This document shows, piece after piece, positions 1 to 6,197 of a DNA stretch of 9,257 bases; position 1 is the stretch's first letter, and each line of letters starts with the position of its first letter. The notes beneath the pieces were generated by a model. That model did not search any database. It saw nothing but the letters and a program-made list of their open reading frames with translations, and had not been told where the DNA came from. This stretch comes from an uncultured Capnocytophaga sp. (lineage in GTDB: Bacteria; Bacteroidota; Bacteroidia; Flavobacteriales; Flavobacteriaceae). The DNA lies in NCBI GenBank assembly GCA_915070235.1, contig CAJZFM010000064.1:1-9257 (forward strand), read 5' to 3'. The position numbers and the translations under genes were made by a program.

Positions 1-682
1 AGGAAAGATTGGCATAGGAGGTGTTGAATAGGTCAAACATCTCATCTACATAGGGAATGATATCCTTATTGGTCTTGATAGGAGCATAGGTAAGACCATA
101 ACGACGTTCTACTACATCACCTGCTTTCTTATAGGTGTCAAAATTCACATCTTTGAGCAGGAAAGAAGACTCCACATAGCCTTTTTCTTTTACCCACCCA
201 AGTTTCTCAAAGTGGGTGACATAATAGGGATAGTTAGTCCAAGTAATCATACCTCCGATATGGTCGTAACCATAGGTCTGTACTCCTACTTTATCCATAT
301 TAGAAAAGCCCATAGGGCCTTCGGCATATTTAAGTCCTAATTCCTTTGCTTTGTCTAAGGCTTTTTGTAATAGAGCATCGGTAACGGCTATATTGTCCAC
401 CATGTCCAACCATCCGAAGCGTACCTTAGGTACCCCTTGACTGATTTCATAGTGATTGACAATCACCGCAATACGCCCCACTATGGTCTGCTGCTCATTG
501 TAGGCCAAATAAAAAGTAGCCTCACAATTCTCAAAAGCTGGATTTTTCTCAGGGTCAAGGGTATCCAGCTCATCGGCGATTAAGGGAGGTACCCAAGTTT
601 TACTATTTTTGTATAAGGAGAAAGGAAACTTAACAAAATCAAGCATTCCCTTTTTGTCTTCTACTTTCTTTACAGTAATCAT
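1..682 (-). CDS. GNAT-like N-acetyltransferase-fold protein (3' part cut by window edge)
   Basis: The open frame runs from ATG at 682 down to base 1 without a stop, so about 227 N-terminal residues are visible. I read it by translating the minus strand. It begins MITVKKVEDKKGMLDFVKFP and continues with FSLYKNSKTWVPPL, ENCEATFYLAYN, TIVGRIAVIVNH, EGPMGFSNMDKVGVQTYG and YPYYVTHFEKLGWVKEKGYVE. From memory this matches a Bacteroidota family of about 380 residues with a GNAT-like fold, often annotated as acetyltransferase or, wrongly, GTP cyclohydrolase. The VGRIA stretch near residue 68 resembles the beta-strand before the acyl-CoA site of GNAT proteins. Substrate and acyl donor are unknown. The start is supported by a -7 box 22 nt upstream and by the conserved N-terminus. 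It is transcribed divergently from the kinase. Family membership is fairly sure; function is not. Confidence 0.75.
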   Translation of the reverse strand, partial: MITVKKVEDKKGMLDFVKFPFSLYKNSKTWVPPLIADELDTLDPEKNPAFENCEATFYLAYNEQQTIVGRIAVIVNHYEISQGVPKVRFGWLDMVDNIAVTDALLQKALDKAKELGLKYAEGPMGFSNMDKVGVQTYGYDHIGGMITWTNYPYYVTHFEKLGWVKEKGYVESSFLLKDVNFDTYKKAGDVVERRYGLTYAPIKTNKDIIPYVDEMFDLFNTSYANLS

Positions 683-703
683 TATCTATGTGCTAATCGC
701 TTG

Positions 704-711
704 CAAATATA
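704..711 (-). promoter_or_regulatory. Putative Bacteroidota -7 promoter box for the GNAT-like gene
   Basis: The minus strand reads TATATTTG, an exact match to the Bacteroidota -7 consensus TAnnTTTG, 22 nt before the ATG at 682. No TTG lies at the expected -33 spacing of 17-23 nt, so only half of the promoter is recognisable. A start site near 697 would give a leader of about 15 nt. Confidence 0.5.
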
Positions 712-782
712 CAAAATAAAGACTAATTAAATTATGATTAGTAATTAATTAACATGAGGTCACTTATTAAAAATGATATTGA

Positions 783-815
783 TTGAAAATCACCTTGTTT
801 TTTTTCGTACCTTTG
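783..815 (+). promoter_or_regulatory. Putative Bacteroidota promoter (-33 TTG / -7 TACCTTTG) for the kinase operon
   Basis: TTG at 783-785 and TACCTTTG at 808-815 are separated by 22 nt, within the 17-23 nt reported for the flavobacterial consensus TTG-N17-23-TAnnTTTG. Transcription would start near 822, so the whole repeat element at 828-909 would lie in a 5' leader of about 88 nt. No other exact TAnnTTTG was found between here and the start of the alkaline phosphatase leader, which supports one promoter for the downstream genes. Confidence 0.6.
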
Positions 816-827
816 CGGCGAAATTAC

Positions 828-909
828 AATGATTAATGCCAGCAATGATTAATGATTAATATGTTACACAATCATTAAATAATTGATCATTAATCATTAA
901 TCATTAATA
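828..909 (+). repeat. Structured leader repeat, copy A: 34-nt module plus 7-nt array, abutting the kinase start
   Basis: The element has three parts. Bases 828-861 are a 34-nt module built from TGATTAA units around TGCCAGCAA. Bases 862-882 are an unrelated spacer. Bases 883-910 are the heptads TTGATCA, TTAATCA, TTAATCA and TTAATAA, the last running into the ATG at 910. Bases 844-860 and 889-905 are perfect 17-bp inverted repeats around a 28-nt loop, so an RNA hairpin would end 4 nt before the start codon. The 34-nt module recurs on the minus strand at 7932-7965 with one mismatch. If the promoter at 783-815 is right, the element is transcribed. It could be a small dispersed repeat (REP/MITE-like), a cis-regulatory leader, or both. 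Confidence 0.85.
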
Positions 910-2358
910 ATGAGTGCTTTCCATTCCTTACGGTTTCGTATCTTTGTAAGTCTTATTGGTATTACAATACTCTCCTTTATTACCATTGCGATAGTAACCA
1001 TATACCAGTATCGTAAGCAATCACAGACCTATCATAACGAGCGCTTGTTGCGAAAGGAACAACAGCTTGCTATGCAGATACGCTATGTATTGTCACAGAC
1101 AACATTCCCTGTGGAAGATAAGTATATTCCCCTAATCTTCCGTGAGGATATATACCGTATTGCTGATATTGAAAATATCAACTTTAACCTCTATAGTATC
1201 AATGGGACTTTTCTTATTAGCTCACAGGCAGGACTGAGGGATAACAAGGAATTGCACTGTATTTCAGATACCATTCTTACCAATCTCTCTAATTCTGTAG
1301 ATAAGCGATTGGTCTTCCAGACAGCACTTGAAAAGGACAATTACCAGTACTCCTATTCCTATGTCAATGACCTGCAATACAAGCCCCTGCTTATTCTGCA
1401 TATTCCTCATTTTGAGAATGATACTTTCAATGAGGGTTTCCTGCAGAACTCTTTGTATAACTTAGGAGGTGCTTATATGGCTATATTGCTGCTGACTATA
1501 GGAGTGGCTTTTTTCATTTCTCGTTATATTACTCATTCTCTCAGGGAGATACAACAGCGATTAAGGACTACCCATTTCTTAGGGAAGAATGAAAAAATTG
1601 ATATCAAGAACACCACTACCGAGATAGGGGAACTCATATTTTCCTACAACGAAATGGTAGATGAAATAGAAAAGAGTAAGAAAGCATTAGCTAAAATAGA
1701 GCGCGAGAAGATGTGGAAGGACATGGCCAAGCAAATTGCCCATGAAATAAAGAACCCACTAACACCCATGCGGCTGAGTGTGCAGAATTTCCAGCGGAGA
1801 TTCTCCCCTGATGACCCACAATGCAGTGAGAAGGTAGCCGATTTCACTCAAATGCTCCTCCAGCATATTGATACCCTTTCGGATATCTCCGATGCCTTTT
1901 CTTCTTTTGTCTCTATGCCTCCACAGAAAAAGGAAAGGACAGATCTTAATGCGATTATTCGTCATGCTATAGCGATTTTTGACCTGCCTTATATCCGTTT
2001 TGAAAGTAAGCAAGAACAGATATACCTTTTGGTGGATAAGAACCAGATGAACCGCATGCTGACCAATCTGCTCAAGAATGCTATCTATGCAACTGATAGC
2101 ATCACAGACCCTCTTATAGAGGTTACAACCTATGTAACAGGGGACTTTGCTTATATTGTGGTTAAAGATAATGGTTCTGGGGTACCTCCTGAATTACAAG
2201 AACGTATCTTTGAACCCAAGTTCACCACCAAGAATACCGCAGGCTCAGGACTGGGGCTTACTATGGTCAAGCATATCATCAATGCCCATGGGGGAACCAT
2301 TACCCTGAACTCAGAAGTAGGCAAGGGAGCTACCTTTACAGTAGAACTTAAAATTTAG
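910..2358 (+). CDS. NtrY-like sensor histidine kinase
   Basis: A 482-residue inner-membrane histidine kinase. A first membrane segment (about 10-32) and a second (about 186-205) enclose an extracytoplasmic sensor region of about 150 residues with no family I recognise. A HAMP-like linker follows (about 206-260), then a HisKA domain whose H-box DMAKQIAHEIKNPLTPMRLS puts the phospho-acceptor at His278. The HATPase domain has an N box (NLLKNA, Asn390), G1 (DNGSG, 420-424), F box (FEPKFTTK, 434-441) and G2 (GSGLGLT, 445-451). The HEIKNPLTP form is typical of NtrY-type kinases. ATG 910 is the first possible start: an in-frame TAA at 898-900 lies in the repeat array just upstream. No Shine-Dalgarno sequence is seen. 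No response regulator is in the window, so the partner is unknown. It is 60 nt upstream of the alkaline phosphatase, which suggests but does not prove control of phosphate-related genes. Confidence 0.93.
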   Translation: MSAFHSLRFRIFVSLIGITILSFITIAIVTIYQYRKQSQTYHNERLLRKEQQLAMQIRYVLSQTTFPVEDKYIPLIFREDIYRIADIENINFNLYSINGTFLISSQAGLRDNKELHCISDTILTNLSNSVDKRLVFQTALEKDNYQYSYSYVNDLQYKPLLILHIPHFENDTFNEGFLQNSLYNLGGAYMAILLLTIGVAFFISRYITHSLREIQQRLRTTHFLGKNEKIDIKNTTTEIGELIFSYNEMVDEIEKSKKALAKIEREKMWKDMAKQIAHEIKNPLTPMRLSVQNFQRRFSPDDPQCSEKVADFTQMLLQHIDTLSDISDAFSSFVSMPPQKKERTDLNAIIRHAIAIFDLPYIRFESKQEQIYLLVDKNQMNRMLTNLLKNAIYATDSITDPLIEVTTYVTGDFAYIVVKDNGSGVPPELQERIFEPKFTTKNTAGSGLGLTMVKHIINAHGGTITLNSEVGKGATFTVELKI

Positions 2359-2407
2359 GTAAAAAGTAAAAAGTAAAAAGCAATAACTAACCACTAATCA
2401 CTAATAA
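2359..2407 (+). repeat. Seven-unit heptanucleotide array in the alkaline phosphatase leader
   Basis: Starting at the base after the kinase stop codon, the sequence divides without a gap into seven 7-nt units: GTAAAAA three times, then GCAATAA, CTAACCA, CTAATCA and CTAATAA. Each unit holds a TAA. The last units resemble the TTAATCA/TTAATAA heptads before the kinase. The array fills most of the 60-nt gap and ends 11 nt before the ATG at 2419. No inverted repeat or promoter box is evident. Confidence 0.75.
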
Positions 2408-2418
2408 TTTAAATACCA

Positions 2419-3828
2419 ATGGAAAGAAGAAGTTTTTTAAAGAACTCAGTATTTGCGGGATTAGGGTCTCTCCTACTTCCCTCTGTAGCACAAGCACAAG
2501 CCTCCGAGTCTTTCGCTCGTAAGAAGGCAAAGAACATTATCTATATGGTCAGCGATGGTATGAGTATTGGTACCTTGGTTATGGCAGACCTCTATAGCAA
2601 GCGTATCTTGGGGCGCAGTAGTGCTTGGTTTGCTCTCTATGAACAGAAATTGGCCGTAAAAGCCTCTATGGATATGCAATCGGCTAGCTCTGTAGTTACC
2701 GACTCCTCCGCAGCCAGCTCCTCATGGGGTAGTGGCCACCGTATTATCAATGGAATGATCAACATTGGGGTCAATGGAGAGGAATATACTCCTATTCTAC
2801 AGAAATTCAAGAAAGCAGGTAAGAAAGTGGGCTGTGTAACTACTGTACCTATTACTCACGCTACCCCTGCGGGCTTCTGTACCAATAGCAAACAACGTGG
2901 TGCCCAACCTAAGATTGCGGAAAACTATCTTGACCTTCGCTTTGATGTCATGATGGGGGGTGGAGATAACTATTTCAATGGCGAAAAGCGCAAGGATAAG
3001 CAAGATATTTATGCCAAGTACGTAGAAAAAGGCTTTACAGTGGTTAAGAATGTAACCCAGATGAATGCCGCTCCTAAGAATATACCTCTGCTTGGGGTAT
3101 TTGACAGCAATGCTTTGCCTTATACCATTGATGAAAATAATACGACTAAGAATGCCTCCATTCCTACCTTAGCCCAGATGACTAAAAAGGCAATAGACAT
3201 GATGGCCGATCACAAGCAGGGTTTTGTACTCCAAGTGGAAGGGGGTAAAGTGGATTGGGCAGCTCATGGAAACGATATAGGGGCGCTACTATTTGACCAA
3301 TTAGCTTTTGATGATGCGATACAAGTGGCTATAGATTTCGCTAAAAAGGACGGTAATACCTTGGTGGTGATAACCTCCGACCATGGAAATGCTAATCCTG
3401 GTCTTATCTATGGTCAGGATTGTAACAAAAACTTTGACAATTTGGCTCACTTCTGTCATTCCAATGACTTTACCTTGCAGAGTATCAATCTAACAGACTC
3501 TGCTTCACAGGTGAGAGATCTGCTTATCCATAACTTTGGTAAGATTCCTTTCTCAGAAGATGAGGCCAAACAAATTCTCTCATTCTATACCGAAGGCAAG
3601 CAAGAAAATGGACTCTATAATTATAAGAACCTTCCTTATAGTTTATTAGCCGAGATACAGAAGAAACATACCTCCGTAGGTTGGATTAGTATGGATCACT
3701 CCTCCGACTATACCGAACTGGCTATGTATGGCCCTGGTAGCCAAAACCTACCTCCTTTTATAGAAAACTATAAAATGCACAACTTCCTACTTACTGCTGC
3801 GGAAGTAGATATGTTGGAGAAATATTAA
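2419..3828 (+). CDS. Secreted alkaline phosphatase (PhoA superfamily) with Tat-type signal
   Basis: A 469-residue metal-dependent phosphomonoesterase. The N-terminus MERRSFLKN fits the twin-arginine motif, followed by a hydrophobic stretch to about residue 23 and AQA/AQA sites suggesting cleavage after 26 or 28, so it should be exported folded. All E. coli PhoA catalytic positions can be matched: Asp46 (D51), nucleophile Ser96 in TDSSAAS (S102), Thr149 (T155), Arg160 (R166), Glu274 (E322), Asp279 (D327), His283 (H331), Asp321-His322 (D369-H370) and His427 (H412). The two tuning positions are His147 (D153) and Trp280 (K328), the pair known from Vibrio alkaline phosphatase. The segment between His322 and His427 is 104 residues, against about 41 in E. 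coli, so it has an enlarged crown-like insertion. It lies 60 nt after the kinase and 21 nt before the HAD gene, probably in one operon. Confidence 0.93.
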   Translation: MERRSFLKNSVFAGLGSLLLPSVAQAQASESFARKKAKNIIYMVSDGMSIGTLVMADLYSKRILGRSSAWFALYEQKLAVKASMDMQSASSVVTDSSAASSSWGSGHRIINGMINIGVNGEEYTPILQKFKKAGKKVGCVTTVPITHATPAGFCTNSKQRGAQPKIAENYLDLRFDVMMGGGDNYFNGEKRKDKQDIYAKYVEKGFTVVKNVTQMNAAPKNIPLLGVFDSNALPYTIDENNTTKNASIPTLAQMTKKAIDMMADHKQGFVLQVEGGKVDWAAHGNDIGALLFDQLAFDDAIQVAIDFAKKDGNTLVVITSDHGNANPGLIYGQDCNKNFDNLAHFCHSNDFTLQSINLTDSASQVRDLLIHNFGKIPFSEDEAKQILSFYTEGKQENGLYNYKNLPYSLLAEIQKKHTSVGWISMDHSSDYTELAMYGPGSQNLPPFIENYKMHNFLLTAAEVDMLEKY

Positions 3829-3849
3829 ATATAAGAAAATCAAACGGTT

Positions 3850-4677
3850 ATGTCCTATAAAATTCTCTTTTCGGATATAGATGGTACCTTGCTCGATGCC
3901 GATCGTACCCTCTCCCAGAAGACTATAAAGGTGCTCTCCGAGCTTAAAAATCGCTTTCCTATCGTGCTTATATCTTCTCGTATGCCAGTACAGATGTACT
4001 ACCTACAGGAGAAGGCAGGTATCTTGGGTATGCCACTGATTGCCTATAATGGGGCTTTGGTATTGGACAAAGGGGGCGAAGTGCTCCACTCAGTAGAAAT
4101 ACCTCATGCTCTTTGTGAGCAAATTGTAGCGCTCAATAAGCAATATACCCAAGGAAAGTTACATATCAGCTTCTACAACTTCAATGAGTGGTATGTGCCT
4201 CAAATAGACCAATGGGCTGAGCGTGAAGAGCGCAATACAGCTACTACTCCTGTGGTAAAGAGCAACCAAGAGGTACTTTCCCTTTGGAAAACCCAAAACA
4301 AAGGTGCTCATAAGCTTATGCTTATGGGAGAAGAGTCTTTGGTAGAGGCTATGTGGGAGGCTCTACAAACGCAAATGGCAGGTCAGTTACAGCTCTATAG
4401 GGCTAAGAATACCTATATAGAAATCACTTTGCAAAACATATCCAAGCTCACAGGAATTGAGGCCTTCTTGGCGCATCACAAAGAAATTACCCTTTCCGAT
4501 GCGATTGCTTTTGGAGACAACTACAATGACCAAGAGATGCTTGAGGCAGTAGGTCTTGGTGTGGCAGTGGCCAATGCCCGTGATGAAGTGAAAGCAGTAG
4601 CCAATGATACAACCCACCATCACAAGGAAGATGGAGTAGCACGCTACTTAGCCCAGATGTTTGATATAGAATTATAA
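3850..4677 (+). CDS. Cof-type (class IIB) HAD-superfamily phosphatase
   Basis: A 275-residue cytosolic hydrolase of the usual family length. Motif I is FSDIDGTLLD, with nucleophile Asp9 and acid/base Asp11. Motif II is ISSR (Ser42-Arg44), motif III is probably Lys199 in ISKLTGIEAFL, and motif IV is AFGDNYNDQEML with Gly222-Asp223 and Asp227. The C2-type cap lies between about residues 80 and 195. Cof-type enzymes dephosphorylate sugar phosphates, flavin precursors or nucleotide-like substrates, and sequence alone does not show which. The gene sits 21 nt after the alkaline phosphatase and 6 nt before the Dus gene, with no Shine-Dalgarno sequence, consistent with co-transcription. It carries no signal peptide, so it does not act in the same compartment as its phosphatase neighbour. 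Confidence 0.92.
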   Translation: MSYKILFSDIDGTLLDADRTLSQKTIKVLSELKNRFPIVLISSRMPVQMYYLQEKAGILGMPLIAYNGALVLDKGGEVLHSVEIPHALCEQIVALNKQYTQGKLHISFYNFNEWYVPQIDQWAEREERNTATTPVVKSNQEVLSLWKTQNKGAHKLMLMGEESLVEAMWEALQTQMAGQLQLYRAKNTYIEITLQNISKLTGIEAFLAHHKEITLSDAIAFGDNYNDQEMLEAVGLGVAVANARDEVKAVANDTTHHHKEDGVARYLAQMFDIEL

Positions 4678-4683
4678 GACAAT

Positions 4684-5658
4684 ATGGTAAAAATAGGTTC
4701 GGTAGCCTTGGGTGAGTTTCCCTTACTCTTGGCTCCTATGGAGGATGTAAGTGATCCGCCCTTTCGCAGACTTTGTAAGAAGCATGGGGCGGATATGCTC
4801 TATAGTGAGTTTATCTCCTCCGAAGGGCTTATACGTGATGCTATAAAAAGCCGAAAGAAATTGGATATCTTTGATGACGAACGCCCTGTAGGTATCCAGA
4901 TATTTGGAGGTGATGAGGAGGCTATGGCACTCTCGGCTCGAATCGTGGAAACAGTCTCTCCCGATGTGGTGGATATTAACTTCGGCTGTCCTGTCAAAAA
5001 GGTGGTAGCCAAGGGAGCAGGAGCGGCTGTTCTCAAAGACATTGATCTTATGGTACGCCTTACCCAAGCGGTAGTCAAGAGTACCCACTTGCCTGTAACG
5101 GTCAAGACACGCTTGGGATGGGATAGTGATACGATTAATATAGAGGAGGTAGCCGAACGCCTGCAAGATGTGGGCATACAAGCCCTCTCTATCCATGCCC
5201 GTACTCGCGTACAGATGTACAAGGGACATTCGGATTGGTCTTATATCGCCAAGGTAAAGAACAATCCGCGTATCCATATCCCTATCTTTGGCAATGGCGA
5301 TATAGATTCACCTGAAAAGGCCTTGGAATACAAAAACAAATATGGAGTAGATGGCATCATGATAGGTCGTGCCGCTATTGGTTATCCTTGGATCTTCCAA
5401 GAGATCAAGCACTACCTCTCCACAGGAGAATTGTTACCCCCTCCTACACTTGCCCAAAGAGCCAAAGCTGCGCTACAACACTTGTTATGGGCGGTAGAGT
5501 GGAAGGGGGTGCGCTTGGGAATTCTTGAGACACGCCGCCATTATAGTAATTATTTCAAAGGTATTCCTCATTTCAAGGAGTACAAGCAACAATTAGTTAC
5601 CCTTGATGATATGGACGCTCTCAAGGATATACTTATTAGCTTAGAGAAAGAAGAATAA
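4684..5658 (+). CDS. dusB: tRNA-dihydrouridine synthase (DusB-like)
   Basis: A 324-residue FMN-dependent enzyme that reduces specific uridines in tRNA to dihydrouridine using NAD(P)H. It is a TIM barrel with LLLAPMEDVSDPPFR (FMN-binding start, 14-28), QIFGGDEE (72-79), DINFGCPVKKVVAKGAGAAVL (97-117, catalytic Cys102), VKTRLGW (140-146, Lys141), SIHARTR (169-175, His171), IFGNGDI (201-207) and the phosphate-binding MIGRAAIGYPWIF (226-238). A helical tRNA-binding C-terminal domain follows. The GRAAIGYPWIF form and overall length fit the DusB group common in Bacteroidota; DusA or DusC assignment is less likely. It is the last gene of the plus-strand unit, followed 38 nt later by a hairpin terminator. 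Confidence 0.93.
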   Translation: MVKIGSVALGEFPLLLAPMEDVSDPPFRRLCKKHGADMLYSEFISSEGLIRDAIKSRKKLDIFDDERPVGIQIFGGDEEAMALSARIVETVSPDVVDINFGCPVKKVVAKGAGAAVLKDIDLMVRLTQAVVKSTHLPVTVKTRLGWDSDTINIEEVAERLQDVGIQALSIHARTRVQMYKGHSDWSYIAKVKNNPRIHIPIFGNGDIDSPEKALEYKNKYGVDGIMIGRAAIGYPWIFQEIKHYLSTGELLPPPTLAQRAKAALQHLLWAVEWKGVRLGILETRRHYSNYFKGIPHFKEYKQQLVTLDDMDALKDILISLEKEE

Positions 5659-5696
5659 CAACCTCTTCTGCATAAAGATTTGTTACTTGATTATAC

Positions 5697-5731
5697 AAAA
5701 TATCCTCCTATATACATATAGGGGGTATTTT
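5697..5731. terminator. Bidirectional hairpin terminator between convergent units
   Basis: CCTCCTATA (5704-5712) pairs with TATAGGGGG (5717-5725) around the loop TACA, with one T-G wobble. The stem extends outward by AAAATA/TATTTT after a one-base T bulge at 5703. The A-run on one side and T-run on the other make it usable from both strands. It follows dusB and also overlaps the TAA stop (5730-5732) of the minus-strand macro-domain gene. Confidence 0.85.
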
Positions 5732-6197
5732 ATAAATCACATACAGTGACTTGTATATGCTTTGTAAGTAGGGTTTCTTCTATGATAAGGGCTATTTTCT
5801 CCCATGTACCTCCCGCTAAACCACAACCTATACGAGGCATTTGTACACAGGCCTGCTTCTCTTGGGCAAAAGAGGCAACCTTTTCCAATCCCTCTCTGAC
5901 TGCTTCATAACGAATAGGAGGGATTCCTTTCTCCTCTCGTATCTTATGTTGTCCAATGATATTGCCAACCCATATATTTTCTTCTACTTGTACAAACTGA
6001 ACAGCACCCGGGGCAAAGCCTTCTTTCTCCTGATACCATAGTTTGTACTGCTTCTCAGGAGCTTTCCATCTTTTAGAAAGAGCTAAGACAAAACCTTTGC
6101 CCCAAGCTCCTATGTCATTACATATATGGGGAATGATAATATTTCCCTCACTTTGAGGGAAAGTAGCATCGGCTTTTATATATTTTATTTCTGTCAT
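5730..6197 (-). CDS. Macro-domain protein (ADP-ribose-binding, TARG1/Poa1-like)
   Basis: The protein has 155 residues and is essentially a single macro domain with no signal peptide. Visible hallmarks are the early loop HICNDIGAWGKGFVLALSKRW (24-44, ligand-binding Asn27 and GKGF 33-36), the middle segment IPPIRYEAVREGL (92-104), and the phosphate-binding loop MPRIGCGLAGGTWEKI (120-135). This pattern is typical of Appr-1''-p-processing or TARG1-like macro domains that bind ADP-ribose and can hydrolyse ADP-ribose phosphate or ADP-ribosyl esters. The exact substrate cannot be read from the sequence. Its ATG overlaps the menD stop as ATGA (6194-6197), so translation is probably coupled to menD. 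No DarT-like toxin gene is adjacent, which argues against a DarTG antitoxin role. The stop codon lies inside the shared terminator stem. Confidence 0.88.
   Translation of the reverse strand: MTEIKYIKADATFPQSEGNIIIPHICNDIGAWGKGFVLALSKRWKAPEKQYKLWYQEKEGFAPGAVQFVQVEENIWVGNIIGQHKIREEKGIPPIRYEAVREGLEKVASFAQEKQACVQMPRIGCGLAGGTWEKIALIIEETLLTKHIQVTVCDL

Noticed and set aside
722..760. A/T-rich partial palindromes in the divergent intergenic region
   Set aside because: The arms are only about 5 bp (CTAAT/ATTAG) in very A/T-rich sequence, as expected by chance. No operator could be defined.
910..2358. PhoR-type phosphate sensor kinase
   Set aside because: The H-box HEIKNPLTP and overall layout are NtrY-like, and no PhoB-like regulator is present. 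The phosphate link rests only on the neighbouring phosphatase.
4723..5277. Long minus-strand open frame (184 codons) opposite dusB, with another at 4800-5222
   Set aside because: It lies entirely antisense to a well-supported dusB, shows no recognisable motif, and is best explained as a shadow of the real coding frame.
5730..6197. DarG-type antitoxin
   Set aside because: DarG has a macro domain but is usually longer and next to a DarT ADP-ribosyltransferase. Here the protein is a lone macro domain coupled to menD.
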